The position numbers and the translations under genes are program-made. From the NCBI GenBank assembly GCA_036346355.1, contig CM070585.1:7455001-7519000 (forward strand): 64,000 bases of DNA, given 5' to 3'. Below, one piece after another: positions 24,420 to 36,532 of this stretch (positions within the stretch are counted from its first letter, which is position 1; the number at the start of each line of letters is the position of its first letter). Source of the stretch: Rhipidocladum racemiflorum. Its lineage: Eukaryota > Streptophyta > Magnoliopsida > Poales > Poaceae. The notes below the pieces were generated by a model. That model searched no databases. It was not told the DNA's origin and worked only from the letters and a program-made list of their open reading frames with translations.

Positions 24420-24715
24420 ATCTCGGGTATTTAAACCGGGTTTTTAATTTTGTTGGTCAGATTAGATTGGATTTAGGGTCAAGATCATCCGCAAAAAAAT
24501 CAAAAAATTTGACGCATTTTTGACCATTTTTTAGTCGGTTCAATGGGACTGAAATCTCGCAAATTTCGTTCAAAATCTCGGATTTCTCGGTTGAAAAATG
24601 ATTGGATTTGAAATTTGGTTTTTGAAGTTTGTCCAGATTTTGTTTGAAATGCCGAGATCTTGCCGAGATCTTGCCGAGATTTCGGATTTCAGCCACCTTC
24701 GAGATAGGGTCGAAG
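24420..24715. repeat. Unclassified repeat rich in CGAGAT/ATCTCG words
   Basis: It contains a triple GCCGAGATCTT phrase near 24650-24680 and CAAATTTCGTT/CAAAATCTCGG words shared with 23030-23530. No coding capacity is present. Confidence 0.4.
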
Positions 24716-24929
24716 AACGAAATTTAATTCCTTGAGTCAAATAAAAAATAAAGTATCAATTTGTCGCAGCTGAACAACCGAGTCCTTGTCAATGGGGGCG
24801 GGGGCGCTTGGGATGCACGCGTGGTCGATATGATGCCCTTGCCCGTTACATACCTTCACGTGCGTACAGGCAGGTTTCTTCGGGTCTAGAAAAGCTTTGA
24901 GTTTTTTTTCCTTTTTGATCCGATTCTTT

Positions 24930-25184
24930 TACATTCTTGTCATAAATAGTTATCACTTTAGGTATCAATATGATTTCTAAAATACAGTTTTGATCACTAA
25001 TTTTTATTATAATATATTTATAAAATCTAATAATATTATAATATTATCAATGTACTTTTCAAGATAAATCTACATATATAATTTTTATATATCCAATTTA
25101 AATATTGAAAAAGATATTGGCATTCCAAGTTCTGAAAGTTTAATTCTACCTATGTATGAAACAACTATTTGTGATCGGAGGGAG
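24930..25184 (-). mobile_element. Stowaway-like MITE
   Basis: It ends GGAGGGAG followed by TA (25185-25186), the Stowaway terminus and target dinucleotide. The interior matches, in reverse, the elements at 35182, 37040 and 38697 (TTTTTATTATAATATATTTATAAAATC and TATATAATTTTTATATATCC words). The left end is decayed. Confidence 0.6.
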
Positions 25185-26472
25185 TACAAGTTTGGCTCTC
25201 ATCTAAACAAAAATTATAAGGCTAGTTCCTTATCGATCGTGACAGACACTCACCGCGCTTCTATACCATACCAAGCATCTACTGCGCTCACATATCATGG
25301 CAGGTGACATATATCGTCTCCCGATCCTTCCGCAGTCAAGAAGTGATCATATTTGCAATTTCGTTTGGAGGGCAAAATTTGAAAAAAAAAAATAAATCAA
25401 AGAGCTAAAAAGGACAAAAACTCCAGCATAGAACCGCTTGTGGTCATGCTTGGTATGGTTGTAGCTTTTCTAAGAAGTAGCTTTTGACAGAGCTGTATGG
25501 CTGAAGGGCTACACGGCTAGACTGAAGAGGTTTGGTGTTTGACAGTCTAGCTTTTAGGTGTGAGGTGCGTGGGTCGGGAATGGGGTGAGAGGAGTGGGAT
25601 TAGGATTTTATAGTCTACTTAAGCCAGAAGCAAATTAAGAACTTTTTGTTCCCCTTAACCCACCCAACTATATTTACTTCCTCCTCCTCAACGGATGAAC
25701 TTCCTGATTCATATTCGACGAGATTAACTTTAGCCTTATCTTTCTCTTTGTTATTTTTAGATCTATCTTTGAAGCCTTTCTTCTCAAAAAACGGCTTTCT
25801 TGAAATAATACTCTGCGCAACAGCTGACCCAAATAGGTGAACTCCTAACTACCAAACTTCTCTTTTAAGGGAGAAACTAACCCTTGAAAGGCCAAATTAG
25901 CCAATTGATTGTCGAGCAAAGTAACATTAAATCACCTATTCCTAATCTCTCAAAACCTTTTGATATAATTTGTTACCGATTCTCCAAACTTCTGTCAAAC
26001 AAAACTCAAATAAAAAACCTTAACTCCAAGCTCCCGTAGAAAAAGTACTCATAGAATTGGCTTTCCAGATCGGCCCAAGTATTGATCGAATTCGTGGGAA
26101 AAGTCGTGAACCAATTAAAAGCTGCCTCAGACAAGGACAACGGGAATAATTTTACCTTAAGACTGTCGGATTGTGCTGCCTTGCCACATTACGTGAAAAA
26201 ATGCCCGACGTGCTCCAGAGTTGTTGTCGAGTCATCCCCTAAAAAAATCACAAAATCAGGGACCCTATAGCTGTTAAGGTATGGGATATGGTCAATGTAG
26301 TCTGGGTACAACTTTCGATAGCTTGCCCTGAGGCTATATGCTGAATTGATCCCGCAGAACTGCAGTAATCTTGTCAGCCCAATCGATCACTGTTGACGTC
26401 GATAGTGTCAGTCCCTGCCAATTCATTGGTGAACTGGTATGTTCCCCTCTGAGTGCGAACTAGGGCTGGAGT

Positions 26473-27897
26473 TGTTGAGATACGCGGTATGCTACACTAG
26501 CACAAATTAAAAAATTTCTATCGCATAACCAAAAAGCTACTCGCAAGAAGGGGATCATAGATCAGATTACCACTAGACGCGCAGTTGTGAAATCCTTCAC
26601 GCGTCGATGTAGTGGATCGTCCTCTCCACACAGCAATCGTCGCGTCGATGAAGTCGATCGTCCTTCCCTCGCTGCAACCCTCACGTCGATGAAGTGGATT
26701 GTCCTTCCCTCGCTGCAGTTGTCGTGTCGATGAAGCATTTCGTCCTCTCCAGCCGCAGTATCAACAGCGTCATGACAACAGTCCACACGTCCGGGGAAGG
26801 AACGCCGTGCATCGGCGTGCAAGCACCATGCCGCTTGGCAGGGGCAACGAGAGGTGGAGACTAGGGTTCTAGAAGAAAATCTCTGATACACGCCCACCAT
26901 TCTCATCTCTTTATATAGCCACGCGATGAAACCCTAAGTTAGGGCCCATCAGTGCGTTAAGCTCATGAGGTCCATTAATTACGGATCCAATCCAAATTAA
27001 TGCGTCCCAACCCGTTAAATGTGTGACCCTGTAGGTTCATGGTCATTTCAATATAGATTCGAAAAACTCTTTTCCAATCCAATTGTCAGTAGCGGCTCCA
27101 TGCAGGGCATACCAACTCTCAAACGCGTATGATCAAATCGAACAAAACCTTTCAAAAGTACTTATGTAATAATCCTTTTGCCACACTAGATGAAGATTGA
27201 ACTCAAGGTGAGAAGTATGTCATCCTTTGATAATTCAATTCATCTCTCGTATCCGTGATATGTTAATAAGTTGTGATTGACTCCTCAATCACGGCATGGA
27301 CATGCACTTTCTTAATCATATCACACTAGTGGCCTAGGCATATATCTCCGTTACACTGGAGTGGCAAATTTCATCTTGACTGCTCACTTCCCTTTGTATG
27401 TTTCATAGTAAACATGAAAACAACTTTTATAACTATCCGGTTAGGAAGTAATGTTTGGTAACCCCAAGGTAAACTATTACACATGTAGGGAATGTGACAA
27501 TCTCAGGTCTAAGGATCGTACATCTACTATGTATGAGATACACTGATAACACATAAGAATGTAACATTCTCGCAGTGTCCCATTGCGGGTCTATCTAACC
27601 CATGTTCTTCAACATGCGTTCACAATGTATTGATGATATCTTCATATCCCATTATCTATGAAACATGATCATCTATCAGTACATGTGCTGATCTATTCAT
27701 CATTGTCCTCTATGACGATATCCGATCAGAGATATTTATAGAATTCTATCAATAAGTAAAGAGTTTCATAAGCAAGTCACATACTTGCTGATCAATATAA
27801 TGATATACATTCATTGGACCAATAATCATATTATTATTCATAAACATAGTCATGCTACAATCATCTATATGATTGTCTCAAGGGCATAACACTAACA
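26473..27897 (-). mobile_element. Copia-type solo LTR inserted in the Gypsy gag
   Basis: The 1,425-bp sequence starts TGTTGAG and ends CTAACA, flanked by the exact 5-bp TSD GGAGT (26468-26472 and 27898-27902). A TATA-like GGCTATATAAAGAG on the minus strand (about 26910-26923) gives the orientation. No internal region is present, so this is a recombined solo LTR. It also carries a four-unit 41-bp tandem repeat. Confidence 0.85.
26601..26764. repeat. Four tandem units of 41 bp inside the solo LTR
   Basis: The units start at 26601, 26642, 26683 and 26724, each with (G/A)CGTCGATGAAGT..TCGTCC-like sequence. They lie just downstream of the LTR TATA box on the minus strand, so in the LTR's transcribed leader. 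Confidence 0.8.
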
Positions 27898-28734
27898 GGA
27901 GTGGCATTGGCGGTGCTGGTAAAATTCGTTCATGATAGACGTTTTGCCTACCGAATGTTGGCTCTGGTTGTGGGACAAAGAGCTTAGCTTACGTCACAAC
28001 CCTACATGGCGCCGGATCCTGTGGTGGAACGGCTCAATGTATTGCAGTTGCAATGGTGATTCCGTCGACTTAACGCCTGAAGTTGGGAACACATAGAAAG
28101 TTGCCGACGGTGGTAAGTTTGCTTGAGAACTCTTGCCTCTATCTGTGTGCACACGATAACGCGGGACTCCACCAGTGGTGGTGTCATGGGGTAGAATCAC
28201 GTAAGTTGCGTCAGCATCATGGTTGGGGCGGTAGCTGACGAACAAGTACTCGGCACAGGGTGAGTACCAGCTGCCAAAAAGTAAATCGAATAGTTTGGCA
28301 ATGGTTGCATCGGCTCGAAGAGAGTTTTGACTGATACTGATTCCTCTGCCACAGCCTTAACACTATTGGCAATCATCGGCTGAAACGTTGTTACCAAAGC
28401 TGACGATTGGTTTATGAGGGCATGATGCACAGACTGATTGATCATATCTTACAATTCAGCTTGTGCAGGGAGATATCGGCTCACCGATCTATCTCTTGGA
28501 GTGCCTTTGGTCGACTTATCGTCAGATAAGTTTATTGCGAGTAGCGTAATTTTCTGAGTGATGCCGCATTGAGTTTTCTGAAAATAGCTCAACATCATCT
28601 CCTCAAGCACAGCTTTCCGATCCTCAATTTCCTTGCGCTGCTCAGCCGATAGATCATCCATTGTCGGGACGATTATGGCCTCAGTATTGACGTCGAATAG
28701 GGAAATAGATTTTTCAGATGAAGACATCGTTCAC

Positions 28735-29513
28735 TATCCCACCGGGCGTGCCAACAGTCTGTGACGTAAAAAAACTTGATGAAGGGTTAATCGACCCAAA
28801 CGCACGCAAACACTGAGTTTAATTTAGGTATAGGCGTGCCAACCAATTTGATCATATAATCAGCAAGAGAAAAAAATTACCTAATCAACTATTTTAGCTG
28901 ATTTAGATTGAAAAAACAATCTAATCTAAACTGTTATTTAAGTCGATTATATCACAAGGCAATAACAGATCTAAATAGCTAGATTGAAATGAGTAGATAG
29001 TCGATAAAGGTAGCTTTCTTCGAAAAAGGTGATGTGCAAAGAAATCAGATGAAAACAGATCTGAAATGGTGTAAGTCGACAATTATCAAAATCGGTGATG
29101 TGCAACTTTATTGGTCAAGTCGAATTATAGAGGAAGGATTATAAATCTAAAAGCTACTAGTAGACGAAAAGTAAACAAAGTATACACGAATTGGTTTGAT
29201 TGTTGTTGGATCCTTTCTTTGTTGTCTATCGCCCCTTTATATAGCACTCAGTGACTTGTATCGGCCACAATTTCCTAAGAATAATATGTTTTTTAAACCG
29301 ACATCGGCTATAGCTTTATTTATCTCTATTTTTCAAATAAGTTTACCAAACTAATTTGCCAAATCAACCGTACGCCAATTCTCTGGTGTCATCACGAATC
29401 CATTGAAGCCATGAACTGGTATCTTAGACCAGCTTTTAACTTTTAATTGTTTCTATTATAAATAGACTGTTGGCTTTTAACTTTTAATTGTAAAAAAATT
29501 AGTTGTTTGTGAC
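28735..29513 (-). mobile_element. 5' LTR and primer-binding region of the broken Gypsy element
   Basis: On the minus strand the LTR ends ...GTCACA near 28758. It is followed by GTTGGCACGCCCGGTGGGA, a tRNA-primer-type sequence common in Gypsy elements, just before the gag start at 28727. TGCTATATAAAGGGGC on the minus strand (about 29235-29250) is the LTR TATA box. The outer boundary near 29513 (a TGTGACA on the plus strand) is uncertain. A 34655-34775 fragment belongs to the same LTR family. Confidence 0.6.
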
Positions 29514-29707
29514 AACTTCAGCTTCTAGAGGAAAGAAGCGGAATCAAAAAACTATCCTAAACAGCGCCAATGTTTTGTGTACACAGGTGACAGGTCACGT
29601 GTATGTCTGGTTCTCTTCTGTGGATATTGTGGCAAGGGGCTGTTTGGCGGGCTACTGCTGTCTGCTAGCCACAGCTTTTACAATTTGTTGAAGACCCTGG
29701 GGGCGAT

Positions 29708-30145
29708 TAGGGTTCAAAATATTGTAAAAAAGCGATCAAAAATTATGATTATCAACTTTATCAAGCCTGTATGATATTATATATTGGTCAACAAATTAGT
29801 TAAATTCAAAAAATTCGAAAACTCAAAAAAATTTATGCGACACAAATATTACGATTATCAAGCCATATCGAGCGATTATCAAGGTATATCAAACGAAAAT
29901 TGCTCAAAAATCGACCGTCGAGGAAGTTCATTTGGTCAGCTGATTTTCGAGGCAAATATTGTGATTATCGAGCCATATCGAGCGATTATCAAGGAAATAT
30001 CGCGATTATTGTTTTTCCGATTTTTTTTTGTTAAAAAAGTTTGAATTCGAAACTCTTTAATTTTTAATGATTTTCAAGTGATTTTCAACAAAAAATTATT
30101 ACCGGGCTGAGACGATTTTTGTGCTGATTTCGGTACCGTGAACCT
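29708..30145. mobile_element. Non-autonomous hAT element, TAGGGTT termini
   Basis: It starts TAGGGTTCAAAAT, ends CCGTGAACCT, and is flanked by the exact 8-bp TSD GGGGCGAT (29700-29707 and 30146-30153). The interior repeats CGA(T/G)TATC and TTTTCGA words. Relative of the elements at 10581 and 36533. Confidence 0.85.
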
Positions 30146-30153
30146 GGGGCGAT

Positions 30154-30942
30154 CAAAGGATGACGAAGACGACCTTGTACTTTATCAAAAGCAGACGCAT
30201 CCATCCAGAATCCGCTATCCACTACGAATTTAGAAAGAAAATTAATGGGAAGCAAGTCAAATCACAAAAGGCGGAAAAGGGGTCGCAAAGGAGATACTAC
30301 CAATGCTGGTAAGTCCAAACTTTATGTCAAAGCCTCAAAGATGGGCACTAGTTTTCTTTATTAGTTCATGTTTTACAACAGTAACAGATCACCATGCTTC
30401 TAATGAAAAGAATTAAACGGCAGGGGTGTACTGCCGTTTAGTTATACCAGCGGAATGTCCGTGCCTTATAATGGAACATAAATATATCACATTATAACAA
30501 TATTACGAATTTATTGTGGGTATATATTTGGGCCATCTATCGGCAATAGTTGACAGAATTTTTAGTAAGTTTACATTTGTTTGTTATTATATTGTTTTTT
30601 CTGTTTTTTTTTTTTTGTTAGAGATTTTCAAGAAAAATCCACATATCAGCATATAATTCTTAAGGGAGAGGGGTGGAGAAGAAATATAGATTATTTTTTC
30701 TGTTGTTTTATTAGAGATCTTTTATAAAGGCCTACATGTTAACACGTAATCCCTATGTAAGAGTAGAAGAGAAGAGCCAGACTGACGCATGATCACTAGT
30801 TTTCTTTGAAGTTAGTAAAGATATGGACTCGCACTAAACTGCCTCAGGTCACACAAACTACAGGCACAAGTCTATCTATGAATTTCAGTGCATGAGCAAT
30901 TCTGTTTCGAGAGATTCAAGGCTCCATTAGTGTATGTATATA
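30154..30942. other. Gene-free stretch
   Basis: AT-rich sequence without a recognised gene or element end. Confidence 0.5.
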
Positions 30943-31721
30943 CTAGTGGGCGGACCCTCCCTTTAGGCATGGTGGGGCGGCCGCCCCAGCTACTGGATCA
31001 ACTTAAGACCTTCATTATACATGTGCGAAGAGTTGGTGATTTCATTACTTGTCATGATCTTGGAAGTTTGACCATGAAGATGGTTGAAACTAAAAAAATC
31101 TGACTTTTCCATTGGTCTATCGCCTTATTGAGTTGGCATTGATCCTACCAGTGGCAACGGCATTGGTTGAAAGAGCCTTCTCGGCTATGCACTTAACTAA
31201 GACCGATTTTCGCACTAAAATGTCTAATGATTGGCTCAATGACTTTATGTTGCGCTACATTGATAAGGGCATTTTTAAAGGACTTGATTGTGATAACATT
31301 AAGAATAGGTTTCAAGCCATCAAAAACCGGAGAATGGACTTGCCAACAAAACCTAGACAACTAAGACACGCTTAGTGCTTAAGTAGTGGTATGTATTTAC
31401 ATAGTATTAATCACTTTTTAGTATATGATCACTTTATTATATCTCACTGGTCCTCATTGATCTATTTCTTAAATCGACAGGAATATCTATTATCTTTTGA
31501 TCATTTGATGAATTTTGAATTATATGGTTGAAAAATTAGTTTTTACTCTTCATGTGAGAGGTATCATCTTAAATCTTCTTCTATGTCGTTCATTTACCGT
31601 TTACACTCTAATGTGTGTGATTGGAATACAAATGTGGTGTCTATGCGGTATATTTCTACTTTTAGTTAAGTTTGTTGCTGAAGTTCGCCCCACCTAATTT
31701 TTTTTGCTGGGTCCGCCACTG
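30943..31721 (+). mobile_element. Decayed hAT element carrying a transposase tail
   Basis: The left end TAGTGGGCGGACCC and the complement of the right end (CAGTGGCGGACCCAGC) are related TIRs about 0.78 kb apart. The element contains the hAT dimerisation-domain remnant described below. A clean 8-bp TSD was not found. Confidence 0.65.
31000..31375 (+). pseudogene. hAT transposase C-terminal (dimerisation domain) remnant
   Basis: A first frame (DQLKTFIIHVRRVGDF...MKMVETKK, ending about 31100) runs into a stop. A second frame continues from about 31112 with LVYRLIELALILPVATALV, then ERAFSAMHLTKTDFRTKMSN and WLNDFMLRYIDK. This is the conserved core of the hAT family dimerisation domain. One small indel near 31100 separates the two. 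The catalytic N-terminal part is absent, so the protein cannot transpose on its own. It has no start codon in context and lies inside TIR-like ends, so it is a relic rather than a domesticated gene. Confidence 0.8.
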
Positions 31722-34497
31722 CTAGTATTAGAGAATAACTTGGAGTTTATTTAGAGCACAACAATTTCACGTGAAACAATTACGCTCGCATAGAAATATG
31801 AAAATTTACCATGTTGCAAATGAGTCCCTAAAAGAAACTCTTTTGCTGTCCTCTGAAAGAGAGAGAAACAAGTTCCTTTTAGAAAATAGAGCACGCAGCT
31901 CAACTCATGCCCATCCATCAAGGCCTGGTTCGCCCGAGACCGAGAGCGGTAAGCCCATCGTGCAAACCGGCTCGCTGAAATAAATCAACGATTCTCCTTC
32001 GATTTTCTGGTCACTTACTTGTCATGCATTGTTCAAACAAGCACAGAAAAGTTAGAAGTCCACTTGCTTTGCTCTCCAATCGACCAATCCCAATCCGCAC
32101 TTCCATGTGTTCCGCGCTTACCACCCAATCACCCAATAGATCGATCATATTTCTTTAGACAATTCCCTTATATACCACTGTAAAACCGCTCTTTTCTTTT
32201 TTGTCACTCCATCTCAACTTCTATCTCCCCAACATTTTCCAACCACCCCTCCGCTGTAGATTGCCACCACCGAGCTCCATCTCCCCGCCATGGCCGCCAC
32301 CGTCACCGACATTGATCACGCTGCCTTGGGCCAATCTACCACCACCAAGAGGGTCCCCGCAGCCCCGCTATGCTCATACATGCGCTAATGCTGCCGATTC
32401 CCCATCGGAGCCCACGTCCAGTAAACTCCTCTTTTCCGTGGCCACCGCCGCTTCTTCACGTCGTCTAACACCGCCATAAATGGGTTCCCCACGTCTGGGA
32501 ACACACCATGCTCACCTTGTCGCAGCCATTCCACTTGGGGGTGGGGGGGTTGGCACGACCACCGCCGTGCCCTAAGTGCTCATGCTCTGCTACGCGCTGG
32601 AGAAGAAGGAAAAACGATACTTGTGCTGTACTGTATGCACAGGATCAAACCCAACCACGTCCGACCGAGACCAACTGAGTCACATCTTCAATCGATTGAG
32701 TCGGGCCGCCCGCCGAGTCCAACAGTAACTGATCAAACCAGAGCACAAATTGGCTGAATTAACGGCTGCTAAACACAAGCGCAAAAATGCCTTTACACAT
32801 CCCAGCTAACGTTCACATCATAGGCCACTAACGAGAGTGGTAAATAAGGGATGAATGTTGAGATAAGTGACAACGAAGAGAGTTTTTTTTTCGCAATGAC
32901 AGCAGAGAAGTGGCCAAATTTTGGTGGCAAACAAAGAATGCACCAACACACGTGCCTGCAATAACATCAGGAGACAGGAGGAAGGGTTCTAGTCAGGGTC
33001 TATCTCGTTAGGCAATGTTAGGCTATTACCGAGTGTAAAACAAGTACAGTGAAATGGAATGGAAAAACAATAATGGTTAATTTACATTACTAATGCTAAT
33101 ATGATTTTTTGAACCTTAGTGCCTTCATTGAGTAAATAATCTAGTGAGGATTAGAGGTGGGCGCCGTCTTCGCCGGAAGGATACTTCACTTCACCGGAAG
33201 GAGTCTGTATCGCCGTTGAGATCATCATCGTCTTCATCTCCGGCAACCCAACTTCGTTGCGCCATCTTCAGAACCCACGAGCTCCCTCGACCGTCCGATT
33301 TTGATCAAACGCTCCAAATTTGGCCTCGTAGCACCTTTACAATAATTTTGATCTGGGCTGAGTCGTTAGATCTAGGTTAGACGGCTTAGATCGTGCCGCA
33401 TGGTGATGGTGTTAACCTGCCACATGTTCCCACCATAGCATTAGATGAGTAGACCCGAGCCCTAGATTTTTGAGTGAACGGTTCCGATAAGATTGTGTAG
33501 CGCCGTTTAGATATATTTCCAGCCGTCCGATCGGACGAGCGGTTGAGATTGAGCCACGTAGTCGTTTTGTTCATGTCTTTAGAACGCGCCGTCAGTCGTT
33601 GGATCTGATCTGTGTGGTTCGGATCCAGCCACGCATCGTCCTCCGGGACTAACCACGCAGCCTCGTTGGATCCATCGCCGTCGTTAGATCCCGATCGTTT
33701 GATTTGAACGTAGGGCTGAGATCGTGCCGCTTAGCCAGCCAACCGATCGGTGACACATATCGGTGCAGATGCCGAGGCGTCGTCGAGCCGCGACGTGCGT
33801 GGCTGACGTCAGTGATGACGCCAGCAGGCGAGTCCCGCATGTCAGCGGGACCAAGCCATGTCTACCGAGTCCACTGTAGACCAAAGCCGGGTCGTGGACC
33901 CAGTCCATGGACCCAAGGACACGCATCGGCTTCTGGTGGAGCCACGTGTCAGCTTACGTTGATTTTTCAATGTAAAAATAATTAGTTTAATTCGGTATTT
34001 TCTTTTTAATATATTTTTAAATTTTAAATTGCTCATTCTTGCTCACACGAACTTCGATTGAGCTGATTCCAGCGCCTAAAAATTTATAAAATTATGTTCT
34101 ATTTATTGGTGAATTTTATTTAATTTTTAGAGTTGATTTTGTCCTCTGTTTTTGGTATTTATTTCTTCCTTGCTTGTCGTACGTAGACTTTGAATTGCCG
34201 GAAAGCTACGAGGGAGATGTGTTGACTCAAGAGCAAGTTCCGGTACAGGATTAAGAGCTATTTGAAGGCAAGTTGTGATTTGACCATATTGATCTTATGC
34301 TTTATAATTATGTTGTTTCAAATTATGCATGCTAATTGAATTAAAATAATTTTAATTAATTTAAGAATTGTTTAATCAACCTATTTGATATTGTCACCTT
34401 GTCACTATTATTTGTATGCCATATTTTTTTGTCACCCTAGAATTGTGATTACTAGTTGGTTACGATTAATTTGCCAATATGGGTCACTAGATCGTAA
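31722..34497. other. Mostly non-coding stretch with a gene-like 5' fragment at 32160-32600
   Basis: 32166 has CTTATATACC followed by a pyrimidine-rich leader and a CCGCCATGGCCGCC start at 32290, as in a monocot gene. The frame (MAATVTDIDHAALGQ) soon stops and no family is recognised, so it may be a captured or dead fragment. 33140-33960 is GC-rich and repeats CCGTC(C/G)GATC and GTTGGATC(T/C) phrases, reminiscent of retroelement leader or LTR sequence. Confidence 0.3.
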
Positions 34498-34793
34498 CTA
34501 GTATGCTTAGCCGTGCAACGGGTTTTGTCACCATTTTGAGAATGCAAACTTAATATTGATTAAAGATAATGGTATATTTTTCTCAAACAATGCGATGCGC
34601 AACATGATCGAAGAAAAAGAACACCTGAGCAGCGTAAGTCGACGAAACCAATAATCGACGATCCATAACTTTATTGATTTAGACAAATTATAAAGGAAAT
34701 ATTACAAATCTAAAGTACTACTGCTAGTCGACGAAAAAGTAAAAAAGTAATGCGAGTTGTTTGATTGATTGTCCCTCCTGTGTTGCCCGCTTT
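34498..34793 (-). mobile_element. Helitron-like 3' end and adjacent Gypsy LTR fragment
   Basis: On the minus strand CCCGTTGCACGGCTAAGCAT is followed by ACTAG and T, a Helitron-type terminus ending at 34498. The other end was not found. About 34655-34775 aligns with 29098-29206 of the Gypsy LTR (AACTTTATTG, ATTATAAATCTAAA, GTAGACGAAAAGTAAA). Confidence 0.4.
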
Positions 34794-34796
34794 TAG

Positions 34797-35046
34797 ACTC
34801 TCCAGCATCTTCCCTTCCCCTCCAAATCCCTTCGCGAACAGATCCCAAGTGCTCCAGCGGATTCCCTTCACGATTCCCTTCAGAAGAGATTCAAACAGTA
34901 AATCTGTTTAGAAATGGATTCTCTCTCCAATCCCTTCACAAATCCCTTGAGGGGATGTTGCTGGAGATGGTAGAAAATAAAGGGAATGAATATGGAGAAG
35001 GGAATAAGGAAGGGAATGTAACGAAGGAAAATTGCTGGAGATAGTC
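34797..35046. mobile_element. Tourist-like MITE, copy 2
   Basis: Ends GACTCTCCAGCA and the complement of TTGCTGGAGATAGTC, with TSD TTA (34794-34796 and 35047-35049). It matches the copy at 19350 through most of its length. Confidence 0.85.
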
Positions 35047-35181
35047 TTATAGTGCCCAGGCAGAATCCTTCTCCAACTCTTGTATGAACACTATCGATTT
35101 CAATATTCAGACAGAAACCTTTTGTCGAAACCGATGGTCAGTTTTGATTCTACATCTATATCCAATTTACTTCCCAAATTA

Positions 35182-35440
35182 ATCCCTCCAGTTTGATAAT
35201 AGATGTCGTTTTGGACACAGTGGTGGTCAAACTTTTAAAACTTTGACTATCGATATATTTTTAAATATTTAAATTGGATATATGAAAATTATATGTGTAG
35301 ACTTGTCTCGAGAAGTACTTTCATAATATTACAATTTTATTGGGTTTTATAAATATATTATAATAAAAATTAGCGGTCAAAGTTGTGTTTTGAAGATCGT
35401 GTGATGTCCAAAACGATATCTATTATCAAACTGGAGGGAG
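35182..35440 (+). mobile_element. Stowaway MITE
   Basis: The left TCCCTCCAGTTTGATAATAG and right CTATTATCAAACTGGAGGGA are perfect inverted repeats. TA flanks both sides (35180-35181 and 35441-35442). 259 bp, AT-rich, and able to fold on itself. Confidence 0.9.
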
Positions 35441-35559
35441 TAGCTTTGAAACTACCAAGTCGTTCATACTTTCTCGATTGACTACGACTCTACGAGCGTC
35501 AAATTTCCGGTGTCAACAAGCATGGAACGCGAATTTTGTCGTCCTGAGCTGCCAGGACA

Positions 35560-36203
35560 TCTTCCTCATGCCGAATAGCCTGCCGGGCAAGGAAGCTTTG
35601 GTATTTTTGTTCCTTGCATAATTTTTTTTGCAAGTTTGGAGGAGTACGACCAGCACACTGCGGCATTCATCCAGACCCTTGACAGCGCGCCCTTGATGTA
35701 GTGGCGGAAGATGGGGTCGAGGAAGACACAGGTGGGTCATGGAGCCATGGGTGCAGGACGCGGACGGCGGTGGTGCCCTTGTTGAGGAGGATGAGGAGGC
35801 CGTCCGTGAAGCCGACAGTCCTGTTGTTCTGGAGCTCGGGCCGGCGGAGGCGTGGTCGCCTGCTGGTGGACGTGTGGAAGAATGTGATCTCAGAGGCGTC
35901 GGCCGGACGGACGCCGTCTCCCTCGCAGAGCGCGGCCCAGCCGCGCAGGCGGAAGCGGACGTCCCGGAGCGTCGGGCCGCGCGGGCTGGCGGTGGAGGCG
36001 CGCCAGTGACAGCGCACGAGGCAGAAGATCATGTCGTCCGTCGTGTCCTCCTCCAGCAGCCGCGTGGCGATGAGGTCGGTGAGGTCCGGGTGGAGGGACG
36101 TCCAGTCCCGCCCCTGCGCGGGAGTGGTGCATGCCGCCCTGCCGCGGGCGGCGAGAACGGCAGGGAAGGAGCACCCATCACGCTTCCGTCCCGCGCTCTC
36201 CAT
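35560..36203 (-). pseudogene. F-box / DUF295-type protein remnant
   Basis: The best start is at 36203 (MESAGRKRDG). The frame carries an F-box-like segment (DWTSLHPDLTDLIATRLLEE, then RCHWRAST) and then DUF295-like phrases (PTLRDVRFRLRGWAALCEGD, EITFFHTSTSRRPRLRRPEL, VGFTDGLLILLNKGTTAVRV). After about 35730 the frame is lost. A related continuation (WMNAAVCWSYSSKL) appears in another frame near 35660 before stops. In plants this family makes SCF ubiquitin-ligase adaptors, often expanded and dying in grasses. The C-terminal beta-propeller-like half is missing. Either a pseudogene or a gene with an unrecognised intron is possible; I favour the pseudogene. Confidence 0.65.
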
Positions 36204-36532
36204 CGTGCACCTCTCGCCGCCGAGCCAAGTCGATTGCCGATCCGGTCGGGGTTTTGCTGGGACTACTCGCTGACGGAACTGGTCACGGAATCGGTTTGAA
36301 CCCAAACGGAATCAGCTAATTTCAGAGAACTCGAAGGCAACATTGGGCGTCGAACGGGCCAGGCCCGATCAAGATTTGAGAAACAAATGTATGGGCGTAT
36401 GGGCTTACATTCTCCGGCCTAACAAATCGCCAAACGAAAGCTACGCAATCCGGTGTACGCAGCTACACACCGGTGCACGCTTCAAAGTCTGCATCTTCGC
36501 CAAACGAACAGAACATCGCTCGGAGCCCCGAA

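Larger units (their letters stand above)
25640..28727 (-). pseudogene. Ty3/Gypsy gag, broken and split by a solo LTR
   Basis: The N-terminal part starts at 28727 (MSSSEKSISLFDVNTEA) and runs through TMDDLSAEQRKEIEDRK and MINQSVHHALINQS, with a stop before the latter. After the LTR insertion (26473-27897) the gag core resumes near 26330 with YRKLYPDYIDHIPY, then YRVPDFVIF and LFPLSLSEAAFNWF, which are typical of the plant retrotransposon gag domain. The last recognisable piece, near 25840-25640, is a lysine-rich segment (KKGFKDRSKNNKEKDKAKVN) followed by an acidic run. Frameshifts and stops separate the blocks. No pol follows, so the element is truncated at about 25640. Confidence 0.75.

Noticed and set aside
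23641..24447. 268-codon plus-strand open frame
   Set aside because: Most of it lies in a MITE with terminal inverted repeats, and no protein family is recognised.
35739..36299. 186-codon plus-strand open frame
   Set aside because: Opposite strand of the F-box/DUF295 remnant, which has recognisable domain phrases. This frame has none.
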